Shown: in pieces, positions 8,919 through 17,657 of the stretch
Position numbering within the stretch: position 1 is the stretch's first letter
How the letters are laid out: each line of letters opens with the position of its first letter
Assembly (NCBI GenBank): GCA_011051685.1
Contig: DRKQ01000111.1
Span: 1 to 50,512 of the forward strand
DNA: 50,512 bases
Source of the DNA: Gammaproteobacteria bacterium
GTDB taxonomy: Bacteria > Pseudomonadota > Gammaproteobacteria > SZUA-152
Reading direction: 5' to 3'
Position numbers and translations under genes: made by a program
The notes under the pieces: model-generated
What the model was told of the DNA's origin: nothing
Seen by the model: the letters and a program-made list of their open reading frames with translations, nothing else
The model's database searches: none

Positions 8919-11611
8919 GCGCGCAAGGGCAGACCACGGGACGAAGCTGGCATGCTGATGAAATGTCCGCCTGTTTTGCCTCGCTGGAATCCTCGGCCAC
9001 CGGATTGAGTACTGCCGAGGCCGCTCGACGCCTGGCCGAATTTGGGCCGAATGCCTTGCCCGCAGCCAGGGCCCGCAGTCCCGTGTTGCGCTTTTTAAGT
9101 CAGTTTCACAACGTGCTGATCTATGTGCTGGTGGTGGCCGGTGTGGTCACTGCCCTGTTGGGGCACTGGCTGGATGCCTGGGTGATACTGGGCGTGGTGG
9201 TGCTCAATGCGCTGATCGGCTTCCTGCAGGAAGGCAAAGCGGAGCAGGCCCTCAATGCCATTCGCCACATGCTCTCCCCCAGCGCCATGGTGTTGCGAGA
9301 CGGCCGGCAGTTGCGCATACCGGCCCGGGAACTGGTGCCTGGCGACGTGGTGCTGCTGCAGTCCGGTGACAAGGTGCCGGCGGACCTGCGTCTGTTTCAG
9401 GTCAAGGGGTTGCAGGTTCAGGAGGCGGTCCTCACCGGTGAATCCCTGGCCGTAGAAAAGGTGGTGGCGGCCGTGGCGCCGGAGGCGGAGCTCGGCGAAC
9501 GTCGCAGTATGGCCTATTCCGGCACCCTGGTCACTCACGGTCAGGGGCGCGGGGTGGTGGTGGCCACCGGCGCGCAGACCGAGATTGGCCGCATCAGTGA
9601 ACTGGTTTCGACGACGCCCGTGGTGGAGACGCCCTTGCTGCGGCAGATGGCCCAGTTCGGTCGCTGGCTTACCGCGGCGATCCTGGTGGTCGCCGTGCTG
9701 ACCTTTGCCTTCGGCGTGCTGTTGCGTGGCTACACGGCGGCGGAGATGTTTATTGCCGCGGTGAGCCTGGCGGTGGCCGCCATCCCCGAAGGCCTGCCGG
9801 CAATCATGACCATCACCCTGGCCATTGGCGTACAGCGCATGGCGCGGCGCAATGCCATCATTCGTCGCCTGCCGGCGGTGGAGACCCTGGGTGCGGTGAC
9901 GGTGATCTGCAGCGACAAGACCGGCACCCTGACCCGTAACGAGATGACGGTGCGCAGTATCGTCACCGCCGATCAGCGGGTCGAGGTTACGGGCACGGGC
10001 TATGACCCCCATGGCATCTTCCGCGTGCGGCAACAGGACGTACAGCCCGAGCAACACCCCCTGTTGCTGGAGATGCTGCGCGCCGCCATGTTGTGCAACG
10101 ATGCCTCACTGGAATTAGTGGACGGCGAGTGGCGTGTGCACGGCGACCCTATGGAAGGCGCGCTGCTGGTGGCCGGCATGAAGGCGGGGCTGGATCCTTC
10201 CGGCGAAATACAGCGTTACCCGCGCACCGACCTGATCCCCTTCGAGTCCGAACATCGCTTCATGGCCACCCTGCATCACGGCCACAGCGGCGAGGCCTTT
10301 GTGTTTCTGAAAGGTGCGCCGGAGCGGGTGCTGGAGATGTGCACACGGCAAAAAATCGCCGAGGGTGAACAAAGGCTGGACAAAAATGACTGGCTGAAGT
10401 GCATCGAGGAAATGGCCGGCCAGGGGCAGCGGGTGCTGGCCATGGCCATGAAACCTGTCGCCTACGAGCAACTGGAACTGCGTTTCGACGATGTGGCCGA
10501 AGGTCTGATCCTGCTGGGCCTGTTCGGGCTCATGGATCCGCCTCGTGACGAGGCGGTCGCCGCCGTGCAGGCCTGCGCCGTGGCGGGTATCCGCGTGAAA
10601 ATGATCACCGGCGATCATGCCGCCACCGCACGCACCATCGCCGCACAACTCAAGTTGGCGAACGCCAGCGAGGTACTCACTGGCCAGCAACTTGATGTTA
10701 TGCCGGAGGCGGAGCTGCGTCAGCAGGTGGAAAGGGTGAATGTGTACGCGCGGGTCAGCCCCAGCCACAAGCTGCAGTTGGTGGAGCTGCTGCAGGCACA
10801 GGGCGGGGTGGTGGCCATGACCGGCGACGGAGTCAACGATGCGCCGGCCCTGAAGCGCGCCGACGTGGGGGTGGCCATGGGGCTCAATGGCACCGAGGCC
10901 GCCAAGGAGGCCGCCGAGGTGGTGCTGGCCGACGATAACTTCGCTTCCATCACCCATGCCGTGGAAGAGGGGCGCACGGTGTACGCCAACCTGCGCAAGG
11001 CCATCCTGTTCATTTTGCCCACCAGTGTGGGCGAGGCGTTGATTATTCTCGCCGCCATCGCCCTGGGCTTTCAGCAACTGCCGCTGACCCCGGTGCAGAT
11101 TCTCTGGGTGAACCTGGTCACCGCGGTGACCCTGGCCCTGTCCCTGGCCTTCGAGCCGCCGGAGCCCAGGGTTATGCATCGTCCGCCCCGCGACCCGCGC
11201 GCGCCCATCCTCAATGTCCATTTGTTATGGCGCATCGTGTTTGTCTCGCTGATCCTGATGACGGGGACCTTCGGCCTGTTCCTGTGGGAGACGCAGCAGG
11301 GTGCCGGGATCGCCCAGGCGCGCACCGTGGCGGTGAACACCCTGGTGATGTTCGAGATATTTTATTTGTTCAATTCCCGTTACATCACTGCCCCGGTGAT
11401 CAACCGGCGTGGCATTACCGGCAATCCCTACGTGCTCATGGCCATCGCTGCGCTGTTGATTTTGCAGATGGCCTTTACCTACCTGGCGCCCTTGCAGGCC
11501 CTGTTCGGCACCACCGCCATTGGCCTCGATGTCTGGGTGCACATCGTGCTGGTCGGTTCCTCCGTGTTGTTTCTGGTGGAGCTGGAAAAGGCCTTTTTAC
11601 GCCGGGCGTAG
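8915..11611 (+). CDS. P2-type cation-transporting ATPase
   Basis: An inner-membrane ion pump of 898 residues with the full P-type set: TGES in the actuator domain, PEGLPA in M4, DKTGTLT with the phosphorylated Asp334, KGAPE in the nucleotide domain, and TGDGVNDAP before M5. An N-terminal cation-ATPase domain precedes M1. GTG 8915 was chosen because the conserved WHA..GLS.AEAARRL N-terminus needs it; ATG 8963 would cut this off. M6 reads VNLVTAV, so the Asp that calcium pumps use at this position is Ala737, and the M5 motif is TSVGE rather than SNVGE. Substrate may therefore not be Ca2+. The start overlaps the stop of the MgtC remnant. Confidence 0.9.
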   Translation: MSAQGQTTGRSWHADEMSACFASLESSATGLSTAEAARRLAEFGPNALPAARARSPVLRFLSQFHNVLIYVLVVAGVVTALLGHWLDAWVILGVVVLNALIGFLQEGKAEQALNAIRHMLSPSAMVLRDGRQLRIPARELVPGDVVLLQSGDKVPADLRLFQVKGLQVQEAVLTGESLAVEKVVAAVAPEAELGERRSMAYSGTLVTHGQGRGVVVATGAQTEIGRISELVSTTPVVETPLLRQMAQFGRWLTAAILVVAVLTFAFGVLLRGYTAAEMFIAAVSLAVAAIPEGLPAIMTITLAIGVQRMARRNAIIRRLPAVETLGAVTVICSDKTGTLTRNEMTVRSIVTADQRVEVTGTGYDPHGIFRVRQQDVQPEQHPLLLEMLRAAMLCNDASLELVDGEWRVHGDPMEGALLVAGMKAGLDPSGEIQRYPRTDLIPFESEHRFMATLHHGHSGEAFVFLKGAPERVLEMCTRQKIAEGEQRLDKNDWLKCIEEMAGQGQRVLAMAMKPVAYEQLELRFDDVAEGLILLGLFGLMDPPRDEAVAAVQACAVAGIRVKMITGDHAATARTIAAQLKLANASEVLTGQQLDVMPEAELRQQVERVNVYARVSPSHKLQLVELLQAQGGVVAMTGDGVNDAPALKRADVGVAMGLNGTEAAKEAAEVVLADDNFASITHAVEEGRTVYANLRKAILFILPTSVGEALIILAAIALGFQQLPLTPVQILWVNLVTAVTLALSLAFEPPEPRVMHRPPRDPRAPILNVHLLWRIVFVSLILMTGTFGLFLWETQQGAGIAQARTVAVNTLVMFEIFYLFNSRYITAPVINRRGITGNPYVLMAIAALLILQMAFTYLAPLQALFGTTAIGLDVWVHIVLVGSSVLFLVELEKAFLRRA

Positions 11612-11671
11612 CGTGTTTCCCGGGAAAGCTGTTCCGCGGCGCAGGTTCACCGAGGGTGATTTACGGGAAAA

Positions 11672-12385
11672 TCAGGGGCCTGGTACGGTGAAATCGAACA
11701 CCGTGGTGGAATCCAGTTCAGCGATGGGTGAATCCGGGTCGCCAGCGGAGAGGCGCATCAGTTTCATTACGCCACTTGCCGGTCGTCCGTAAAGACTGTC
11801 CATCCCCGTATACACCGGGGCATACACCGCCAGGTTCAGGGAGCAGCCATACAGATAACTCGCGGTGCTGGTGATACCGCCCATGGGGCTGGATTGCGGC
11901 TCCCATTGCATGGTCGAATCGTTCCATACATGATAGCCCGTAAAGAAGACACCGAGTGGCAGAGACACCTGCAGGACTTCCGCATCATCGAGGATCAGTA
12001 CGTCGGCGCCGATGCCATCGATGGCCTGGCCTGTAGAGGCGTTTTTGTCGGTATCGATATAAAACGCCACGAAGGTATCGTCTGGCGGGGTGCTGGTGCC
12101 CTGAATGCTGTAGGAGAGGGCCAGGGAGTTGCCGTGGTCATGAGAGGTTTTGGAGAGAATGATGTCCTTGATGTCAAAGGTGTTGCCCTGGTCGCCATCC
12201 TGGTGGACGAGGGTGGTGTTGGAGGCGGTAAAACCGCCAAGCACAAAATTGTCTTTGGTGTTGAATTCATTTTCCACATAGGCCACGGTCAGCGGGGTAT
12301 CGCAATCACCGCTGGATCCACCACCGCCTCCACAGGCCGAAACCAGCAAGGTTATGCCAATCGACAGGTACGCCTTCAAACGCAT
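11672..12385 (-). CDS. Predicted secreted lipoprotein, function unknown
   Basis: A 237-residue protein with signal peptide and lipobox VSAC (Cys18) followed by a Gly/Ser linker, so probably anchored in the outer membrane. The mature part is predicted all-beta. Residues about 105-125 contain YIDTDKNASTG followed by GIGADVLI, an Asp-rich loop seen in calcium-binding beta-sandwich modules of secreted proteins. GGAGGAG lies just upstream of ATG 12385. The frame extends upstream through rnpB but that part is not coding. Convergent with the ATPase gene, divergent from rnpB. No specific family recognised. Confidence 0.7.
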   Translation of the reverse strand: MRLKAYLSIGITLLVSACGGGGGSSGDCDTPLTVAYVENEFNTKDNFVLGGFTASNTTLVHQDGDQGNTFDIKDIILSKTSHDHGNSLALSYSIQGTSTPPDDTFVAFYIDTDKNASTGQAIDGIGADVLILDDAEVLQVSLPLGVFFTGYHVWNDSTMQWEPQSSPMGGITSTASYLYGCSLNLAVYAPVYTGMDSLYGRPASGVMKLMRLSAGDPDSPIAELDSTTVFDFTVPGP

Positions 12386-12582
12386 TTTGGAGCTCCTCCC
12401 GTGAATGTGGTGGATGGGCTGATTAACAAATCCTTCGTCTGAACTCAGACCCAAAAACAGGAACTGGCGCACAAACCCGGCAAGCATACCGGGTTTGGTG
12501 GCCTGGAGGGACGATTTGCCCGGTATTGAGGCGCCGTGACGGCACCGTGTCGGGCGAGGGCGCTGAGGGCGGGGAAGTGCCC

Positions 12583-12611
12583 TTGTCAATTCTGCACCGC
12601 ATGCGTAAGCT
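12583..12611 (+). promoter_or_regulatory. Sigma-70-type promoter of rnpB
   Basis: TTGTCA (12583-12588) and TAAGCT (12606-12611) are separated by 17 bases. The -10 box ends 7 bases before the expected 5' end of RNase P RNA at 12619, which is the spacing expected for its transcription start. Confidence 0.65.
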
Positions 12612-12618
12612 GGCCGCC

Positions 12619-12993
12619 GGAAGTCGGCCAGACAGTCGCGGTATCCCTTTCTCTGCGGAGGAGGCGGGTACGGAGGAAAGTCCGGGCTCCACAGGGCAGG
12701 GTGCCAGGTAACGCCTGGGGGGCGCGAGCCCACGGAAAGTGCCACAGAAAATACACCGCCGATGGCCCCGGTTTGCGGATCGGGGCACAGGTAAGGGTGA
12801 AATGGTGCGGTAAGAGCGCACCGCGCTGTTGGTAACAACAGTGGCAGGGAAAACCCCACCCGGAGCAAGACCAAATAGGGGAACATCGATGCGGCCCGCA
12901 TACGTTCCCGGGTAGGTTGCTTGAGCCGCGTGGTGACACGCTGGCCAGATGAATGACTGTCCACGACAGAACCCGGCTTATCGGCCGGCTTCC
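12619..12993 (+). ncRNA. rnpB: RNase P RNA (class A)
   Basis: The catalytic RNA of RNase P, which matures tRNA 5' ends. The P1 helix pairs GGAAGTCGGCC (12619-12629) with GGCCGGCTTCC (12983-12993), 11 pairs including one G-U. Between them are the universally conserved blocks GGAGGAAAGTCCGGGCTCC (one base varies), GGGTGCCAGGTAACGCC, GGTAAGGGTGAAA, GTGCGGTAAGAGCGCACCG, the AACCCGG-type 3' segment and TGACTGTCCACGACAGAACC. Length about 375 nt fits bacterial type A. In Pseudomonas the gene sits between rsmI and mraZ; here neither is directly adjacent. Confidence 0.97.
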
Positions 12994-13269
12994 ACCTTTT
13001 TCTGTCAAGTTAGGTCTCTCTTGTCTGCTTTGTTTGCAGTAAAAAGTAAGCAAGAGACTGGTGTGTCCGTTTTCCCTCTATCCTATGTTTTTTCACTGGT
13101 TTTTGTTCGTAGTGAAGAGCGTCACTGCGTTGTGCGCTGATTTTCAATTCTTCCAGTGCGTAACACTGCTGTCCCGTTAACATTCGCCTTAGTGGGCGAA
13201 ATAGTTTTGTTTTTCATGAGCTGCAGCATGATTTGATAATTTGAGACATGAATAGTCAGTAACCTCTAC
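12994..13269. other. Intergenic stretch between rnpB and the IS element
   Basis: About 275 bases with lower GC than the backbone and no supported gene. A T-run follows the rnpB P1 helix (12997-13001). An imperfect hairpin lies around 13012-13062 (GTCTCT near its start, AGAGAC at its end). No mraZ promoter or start is visible, although mraZ often follows rnpB. Confidence 0.5.
13183..13214 (+). terminator. Weak candidate terminator downstream of rnpB
   Basis: TTCGCC (13183-13188) can pair with GGCGAA (13195-13200) around a 6-base loop, followed by a T-rich tail containing TTTTGTTTTT. The stem is short, and it is about 190 bases from the mature rnpB end. Confidence 0.3.
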
Positions 13270-13282
13270 CGTCATTCCGTAT

Positions 13283-13297
13283 ATGGCCACCTCCCCT
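13283..13297. repeat. Left subterminal inverted repeat of the IS1111-type element
   Basis: ATGGCCACCTCCCCT pairs in inverted orientation with 14635-14649 except at two positions. It lies on the side downstream of the transposase gene. Confidence 0.75.
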
Positions 13298-13549
13298 ATT
13301 GCAAGACTTTGTGTTTCTGATGACAGGGACAGGGTTGCTTCCGTATATCCGGCCTGTTGGTGGAGCTTGTGCTCCTGGCCTCGATGAAATGCGCGCGCAG
13401 AGTCCTTTTCGGCGTAACGGCTTTTTCAGTCGCCTCCGGAATGATCAGGTTTTCACTGCGCCGGTCTGACCTGTTGTGTCATCGTTTGCCACAATGTCTT
13501 CGCAATCGTGGGTGGGGTTCTCGCGTTTTGTTATCGTTTCAATCCGCCG
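13298..13549 (-). ncRNA. Predicted bridge-RNA region of the IS element
   Basis: About 250 bases between the transposase stop and the inverted repeat have no reading frame worth calling. IS110-family recombinases are known to use an element-encoded bridge RNA; in IS1111-type members it is placed in the noncoding region downstream of the transposase. Position and length fit here. No fold was computed and RNA ends are unknown, so this is a placement by analogy only. Confidence 0.35.
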
Positions 13550-14566
13550 TTAGGCGGTCCGGTAAACCGTGTTGTTGGCCAGTACCGCCCAGCCGATGCG
13601 GGCCATTTTGTTGGCCAGGGCGACGGTGGCTTTGTTGTAACCCCGTTCCGCTCTGAGCTTGTTGATCCAGCGGCTGAGCCGGTCATCCTTGTGGGCGGCC
13701 TGGATAACCACGGCGCGGGCGCCGTGGACGAGCAGGCTGCGCAGGTAACGGTCGCCACGTTTGCTGATGCCCAGTAGGACGTTTTTGCCGCCGCTGCTGT
13801 GTTGTTTGGGTACGAGGCCTATTGAGGCGGCGACATCGCGGCCGCGGCGATAGGCGCGACCATCCCCCACCTGGCTATGAAAGACGCTGGCGACGATGGG
13901 CCCAAAACCGGGGATGCTTTGCAGGCGCTGGCAGGCGTCGCTTTGTTGGCTGTGGAGGCGCAGTTCCTGGGTGTAGGCGTCGATGTGGTCATCCAGCTCC
14001 TGGAGGCGTTGGTAGTCCCGGGCCAGCAGGCGGCGGCAGGTATCGCTCAGGCCATTGTCGGCGTCTTCCAGTATCGCCGGCAGGCGTCGGCGCAGTGCGC
14101 TCAGGCCTTTGGGAAACACCAGGCCACGCTCCCCTAGCAGGCCGCGCAGACGGTTGCACAAGGCGGTGCGGTCGGCGATGGCCCCCTGGCGCTGCCGGTG
14201 CAGGGCCTGGATGTCTTGTTGTTGCGGTGTTTTGATGGCGACAAAATGGATCCCCGGCCGGGTCACCGCCTCGGCAATGGCGCGGGCATCGTTATAGTCG
14301 TTTTTGTTGCCGCGCAGGTAGGGCTTGACGTGCTGTGGCGGAATCAACCGCACGGTGTGGCCCAGTAGCTCCATCTCACGCGCCCAGTAGTGCGCACTGG
14401 CACAGGCCTCCATGCCGACCAGGCAGGGTGGCAATTGCGCAAAGTCGCTCAGTACCTGTGAACGCCGCAGCATCTTCTTTTTGATCTCCTTGCCCTGCGC
14501 ATCAAAAGCGACCAGGTGAAAAACATTCTTTGCCAAGTCCAGTCCAATTCTCGTAAGCTTGTTCAT
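13550..14566 (-). CDS. IS110-family (IS1111-type) transposase
   Basis: A DEDD recombinase of 338 residues. The N-terminal RuvC-like domain starts with RIGLDLAKNVFHL (first catalytic Asp) and includes the GMEACASAHYW and NKNDYNDARAIAEA segments (remaining acidic residues). The C-terminal Tnp_20 domain holds LQSIPGFGPIVAS and the catalytic-serine region SSGGKNVLLGISKRGD. ATG 14566 has a strong upstream GGAGGAG. The frame is complete, so the element may be active. It overlaps no host gene. Confidence 0.95.
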   Translation of the reverse strand: MNKLTRIGLDLAKNVFHLVAFDAQGKEIKKKMLRRSQVLSDFAQLPPCLVGMEACASAHYWAREMELLGHTVRLIPPQHVKPYLRGNKNDYNDARAIAEAVTRPGIHFVAIKTPQQQDIQALHRQRQGAIADRTALCNRLRGLLGERGLVFPKGLSALRRRLPAILEDADNGLSDTCRRLLARDYQRLQELDDHIDAYTQELRLHSQQSDACQRLQSIPGFGPIVASVFHSQVGDGRAYRRGRDVAASIGLVPKQHSSGGKNVLLGISKRGDRYLRSLLVHGARAVVIQAAHKDDRLSRWINKLRAERGYNKATVALANKMARIGWAVLANNTVYRTA

Positions 14567-14634
14567 GGTCTCCTCCTTTCTTCTCTGATGGTTGTTAGCA
14601 TCTCCATCATGGCGCATTACGACGCCGATATAGA

Positions 14635-14649
14635 AGGGGAGGAGACCAT
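14635..14649. repeat. Right subterminal inverted repeat of the IS1111-type element
   Basis: AGGGGAGGAGACCAT is the inverted partner of 13283-13297. Its GGAGGAGACCAT core is also present, inverted, at the transposase ribosome-binding site and start codon (14565-14576). Confidence 0.75.
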
Positions 14650-14789
14650 CTCATCGGCGAAGGCCGGAACATAAGCGCGAAGCGCGTTGAACGCCACAGG
14701 CGGCCCGAAGGGTGAGCGCAGCGAATAATCCAGTGGTGTCAATGAGTTACTGGATCCCGGACCCGGCCTTTGCCGGGGCCGGGATGACG

Positions 14790-15076
14790 GAAAAAAGACC
14801 ACCGAAATTCATGTCTCCAATACCTCCAAGTTCGGTATTTACCAATGATTTCAATAGCTGCGTCAAAATATACGGTGAGTTAGTGGGACCGCAGTGATGC
14901 TACAAGGTTATTTCCCCCGTGTGGGAGCGCCTTTCCAGGCGCTCCCACAGTATTTGACGTTGTCTTAAGTGTGATACGGGATAACGTACGTTTACTCACT
15001 ACTGCTTCAGGCATTTCCAAGGTGTCGAATGCCCACCGATGTTTATTAAACCAATTTTGAGACTCTTTATAACTGC
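14790..15076. other. Intergenic stretch before ubiC
   Basis: About 290 bases without a supported gene. It contains the perfect hairpin at 14921-14948 and a TTGACG box (14954-14959) without a convincing -10 partner at normal spacing. A promoter for ubiC-ubiA should lie here or just upstream, but I cannot place it. Confidence 0.5.
14921..14948. repeat. REP-like perfect hairpin
   Basis: GTGGGAGCGCCT (14921-14932) and AGGCGCTCCCAC (14937-14948) form a 12-pair stem around TTCC. The GTGGGAGCG start is typical of extragenic palindromes common in gammaproteobacterial genomes. No T-run follows, so it is not a standard terminator. Confidence 0.7.
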
Positions 15077-15712
15077 TTGTGCAGGACACATGCGATACAA
15101 TCCACCTCCTTTTCTAACAACACCAGCCACAGTTACGTGACCGACCCTCATCTAGGCAAACACCGACTCGAACCTCATTGGCAGGCCCATTCGTCCCTGG
15201 CCCGGCCTGCGGTGGCGGCGGAATTGTTGGATTGGTTGCTGGATCCCACCTCACTTACCAGCCGCCTGCTGCGTACCTGTGCGGGGCAATTCCGCGTCAA
15301 GCCGGTGAGTCAGTCCTGGCAGCGGCCCATGCTCAACGAGGCCCAGGCCCTGGGAGTGCGCCCGCAGGAATACTGTTTCGTACGCGAGGTGCGGCTACTG
15401 TGTGATGAGCAGCCTGTGGTATTTGCGCGCACAGTGATCCCGGTGCGTTCGTTGACCGGTCCACGGCGACGGCTGTCGCGCCTGGGTAGCAAGCCCCTGG
15501 GCGCGGTGCTGTTTGCCGATCCGCACATGAAGCGCAGCGGCATCGAGATCGCCAAATTGGTGCCGAGTCAGCCGCTATTTGCCCGCGCCACGGCAGATGT
15601 GTCTCCGCGCCCCGAAAATATCTGGGGACGGCGCTCGGCTTTTTTTCTCGGCGCAAGGCCCTTGCTGGTGAGTGAGATTTTCCTGCCGGGCATCTGCACT
15701 CAATCCGCGTAG
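15077..15712 (+). CDS. ubiC: Chorismate pyruvate-lyase UbiC
   Basis: Splits chorismate into 4-hydroxybenzoate and pyruvate, the first committed step of ubiquinone synthesis. The protein is 211 residues from ATG 15077, or 191 from GTG 15137; neither has a strong Shine-Dalgarno and the first 20 residues look unlike the family, so the later start is quite possible. Family features seen: LLDWLLDPTSLTSRL, the YCFVREV strand, VFARTVIP, LGSKPLGAVLF, and WGRRSAFF followed by PLLVSEIFLP near the end. ubiA follows 18 bases later, the usual pair. Confidence 0.9.
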   Translation: MCRTHAIQSTSFSNNTSHSYVTDPHLGKHRLEPHWQAHSSLARPAVAAELLDWLLDPTSLTSRLLRTCAGQFRVKPVSQSWQRPMLNEAQALGVRPQEYCFVREVRLLCDEQPVVFARTVIPVRSLTGPRRRLSRLGSKPLGAVLFADPHMKRSGIEIAKLVPSQPLFARATADVSPRPENIWGRRSAFFLGARPLLVSEIFLPGICTQSA

Positions 15713-15730
15713 TCCGCTACAGTACGCAAC

Positions 15731-16663
15731 ATGACCACATCGCTGCATACCTCGGGGCTGAGCTGGGAACACATCAAGGAGCGCGCCTATTATTACGCGT
15801 TGCTGATGCGTATGAACCGGCCTATCGGCACCTATCTGTTGTTATGGCCCACGGCTTGGGCATTGTGGATTGCTGGCCAGGGCAATCCGGATGCCTGGGT
15901 GACGTTTGTCTTTGTGCTGGGGGTGATCCTGATGCGCTCCGCCGGCTGCGTGATTAACGACTATGCCGACCGTGAGTTCGACCCTCACGTGGCGCGCACC
16001 AAAACCCGGCCCATCCCGGCGGGCAAGGTGACGCCACGCGAGGCCCTGGTGTTGTTCGTGGTGTTGTGTCTGCTGGCCTTCGCCCTGGTGCTGACCCTCA
16101 ACGTGCTGACCATCGCCCTGTCCCTGGTGGGTGCGCTGCTGGCGGCCATCTATCCCTTTATGAAACGTTACACCTATCTGCCCCAGGTGTTTCTGGGCCT
16201 GGCCTTTGGCTGGGCCATCCCCATGGCCTTTGCCGCGCAGACCGGCGGGGTGCCGGTGGTGGCCTGGCTACTGCTCATCGCCACGGTGCTGTGGGCCACG
16301 GCCTACGACACCATGTACGCCATGGTGGACATCATGGATGATCTGAAGATCGGCGTAAAATCCACGGCGATTCTGTTCGGTGACGCCGATCGCATCATCA
16401 TCGGCAGCCTCCAGGGGCTGTTTCTCATCACCATGTGGATCGTGGGCAACAAGCTGGAGCTGGGTACATTTTATTTTCTCGGGTTGCTGGTGGCGGCGGG
16501 CCTGGGTGGCTACCAGCAGTGGCTGATCCGTCACCGCGATCCCGAGGGCTGCTTCAAGGCCTTTTTGAACAATCATTGGTTCGGCGCGGTGATCTTCGCC
16601 GGGCTGGTGCTCAATTACGGTTTCGCCGAGCAGGTGGCCAAGGCCGCGAGCTGGGATCTGTAA
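15731..16663 (+). CDS. ubiA: 4-hydroxybenzoate polyprenyltransferase UbiA
   Basis: An integral membrane prenyltransferase of 310 residues attaching the polyprenyl tail to 4-hydroxybenzoate. It has about eight hydrophobic helices. The two Asp-rich motifs that bind the Mg-diphosphate are NDYADREFD (about 77-85) and a second around [12 protein letters not shown] (about 195-206); the latter reads VDIMDD where many relatives have [19 protein letters not shown] near the N-terminus is a family signature. Substrate 4-hydroxybenzoate comes from UbiC, encoded immediately upstream. Confidence 0.95.
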   Translation: MTTSLHTSGLSWEHIKERAYYYALLMRMNRPIGTYLLLWPTAWALWIAGQGNPDAWVTFVFVLGVILMRSAGCVINDYADREFDPHVARTKTRPIPAGKVTPREALVLFVVLCLLAFALVLTLNVLTIALSLVGALLAAIYPFMKRYTYLPQVFLGLAFGWAIPMAFAAQTGGVPVVAWLLLIATVLWATAYDTMYAMVDIMDDLKIGVKSTAILFGDADRIIIGSLQGLFLITMWIVGNKLELGTFYFLGLLVAAGLGGYQQWLIRHRDPEGCFKAFLNNHWFGAVIFAGLVLNYGFAEQVAKAASWDL

Positions 16664-16667
16664 TCAG

Positions 16668-17657
16668 ATGTGGTTGTCGTGGTTGGCCGTTTTGGGGGGA
16701 TTTGGCCTGTTGGTGTGGAGCGCCGAACGCTTTGTCCATGGTGCGGCGGGCTTGGCGCGCAATCTGGGCGTGTCATCGCTGGTGATCGGCATGACTATCA
16801 TGGGCTTCGGCACCTCGGCACCGGAAATGCTGGTCTCCGGCATGGCCGCTGGCAGTGGCAATCCGGGGCTTGGCGTGGGCAACGCCCTGGGCTCCAACAT
16901 TGCCAACATCGCCCTGGTGCTGGGCACCACGGCGCTGATCATGCCTTTGACGGTGGACTCGCGCATCGTGCGCCGCGAATTTCCCATGCTGTTTGTGGTG
17001 ACGCTGCTGGCCGCCGGTCTGTTGCTGGATGGTGAATTGGGCGTCCTGGACGGTACCGTCCTGATGTCGGCTACCGCGCTCATGGTGGCCTGGATGATCT
17101 GGATGAGCCGCCAGCCACAGAAGCCGGATCATGTGGCGCCCGGCGCCGATCCCCTGGAGGCGGAATTCGAACACGAGATTCCCACCGGCATGAGTACCGG
17201 CCAGGCCGTCCTGTGGGTGGTGCTGGGCTTGGTGGTGCTGGTGCTCAGTTCCAAGCTGCTGGTGTGGGGTGCGGTGGGCATCGCCAGCGACATGGGTGTG
17301 AGCGACCTGGTGATCGGCCTCACCATCATCGCCGTGGGCACCAGCCTGCCGGAGCTGGCGGCCTCGGTGATCAGCGCCCTTAAGGGCGAGGACGATATGG
17401 CCGTGGGCAACGTCATCGGCTCCAACATGTTCAACCTGCTGGCGGTGCTGGGCCTGCCGGGGCTTATTGCCCCCAGTGTGCTGGAGCCGGCCGTGATGCA
17501 ACGGGACTTCCCCGTCGTGATAGCATTGACCCTCCTGCTGTTTTTGATGGCCTACGGATTTCGCGGACACGGTCGCATCAATCGCTTCGAGGGCGGGATT
17601 CTGCTGGCTTGTTTTGCCGGCTACATGAGTTGGCTGGGATTGACCAGCCTTGGATGA
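16668..17657 (+). CDS. yrbG: Calcium/sodium antiporter family protein YrbG
   Basis: An inner-membrane CaCA-family exchanger of 329 residues with ten predicted helices in two homologous halves. The alpha repeats are seen twice: GFGTSAPEM with GNALGSNIANI (first half) and AVGTSLPELAAS with GNVIGSNMFNLL (second half). Acidic residues in both repeats that bind the cation are kept. As in E. coli it is the first gene of the kds-lpt run; its stop overlaps the kdsD start (ATGA). Physiological substrate unproven in most hosts. Confidence 0.92.
   Translation: MWLSWLAVLGGFGLLVWSAERFVHGAAGLARNLGVSSLVIGMTIMGFGTSAPEMLVSGMAAGSGNPGLGVGNALGSNIANIALVLGTTALIMPLTVDSRIVRREFPMLFVVTLLAAGLLLDGELGVLDGTVLMSATALMVAWMIWMSRQPQKPDHVAPGADPLEAEFEHEIPTGMSTGQAVLWVVLGLVVLVLSSKLLVWGAVGIASDMGVSDLVIGLTIIAVGTSLPELAASVISALKGEDDMAVGNVIGSNMFNLLAVLGLPGLIAPSVLEPAVMQRDFPVVIALTLLLFLMAYGFRGHGRINRFEGGILLACFAGYMSWLGLTSLG

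Larger units (their letters stand above)
13280..14656 (-). mobile_element. IS110-family element, IS1111-type, about 1.38 kb
   Basis: The element carries one DEDD transposase gene on the minus strand (13550-14566). Its ends have inverted repeats: ATGGCCACCTCCCCT at 13283-13297 and AGGGGAGGAGACCAT at 14635-14649, 13 of 15 positions complementary. They lie slightly inside the inferred ends (3 bases left, 5-7 right), as known for IS1111-type elements. The short noncoding side is upstream of the transposase (about 80 bases) and the long one downstream (about 250 bases), also the IS1111 pattern. A CG dinucleotide appears at both junctions (13278-13279 and 14655-14656), consistent with a short core duplication. 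Confidence 0.85.
13270..14789. repeat. Paired palindromic repeat interrupted by the IS element
   Basis: The left flank ends CGTCATTCCG (13270-13279) and the right flank resumes GCGAAGGCCGGAA (14657-14669). Joined, they give a CGTCATTCCGG palindrome with arms TTCCGGC and GCCGGAA around GAAG. The far end reads GGGGCCGGGATGACG (up to 14789), the mirror of the start. The same outer sequences bound the intact 79-base copy at 29686-29764, so this is one repeat family with different inner parts. Confidence 0.75.

Noticed and set aside
12386-12964. Long upstream extension of the lipoprotein frame
   Set aside because: It runs through the RNase P RNA on the opposite strand; a signal peptide with GGAGGAG marks the true start at 12385.
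16773-17570. Minus-strand His/Gln-rich frames opposite yrbG and kdsD
   Set aside because: Typical antisense artefacts of GC-rich genes; the plus-strand genes are unambiguous.
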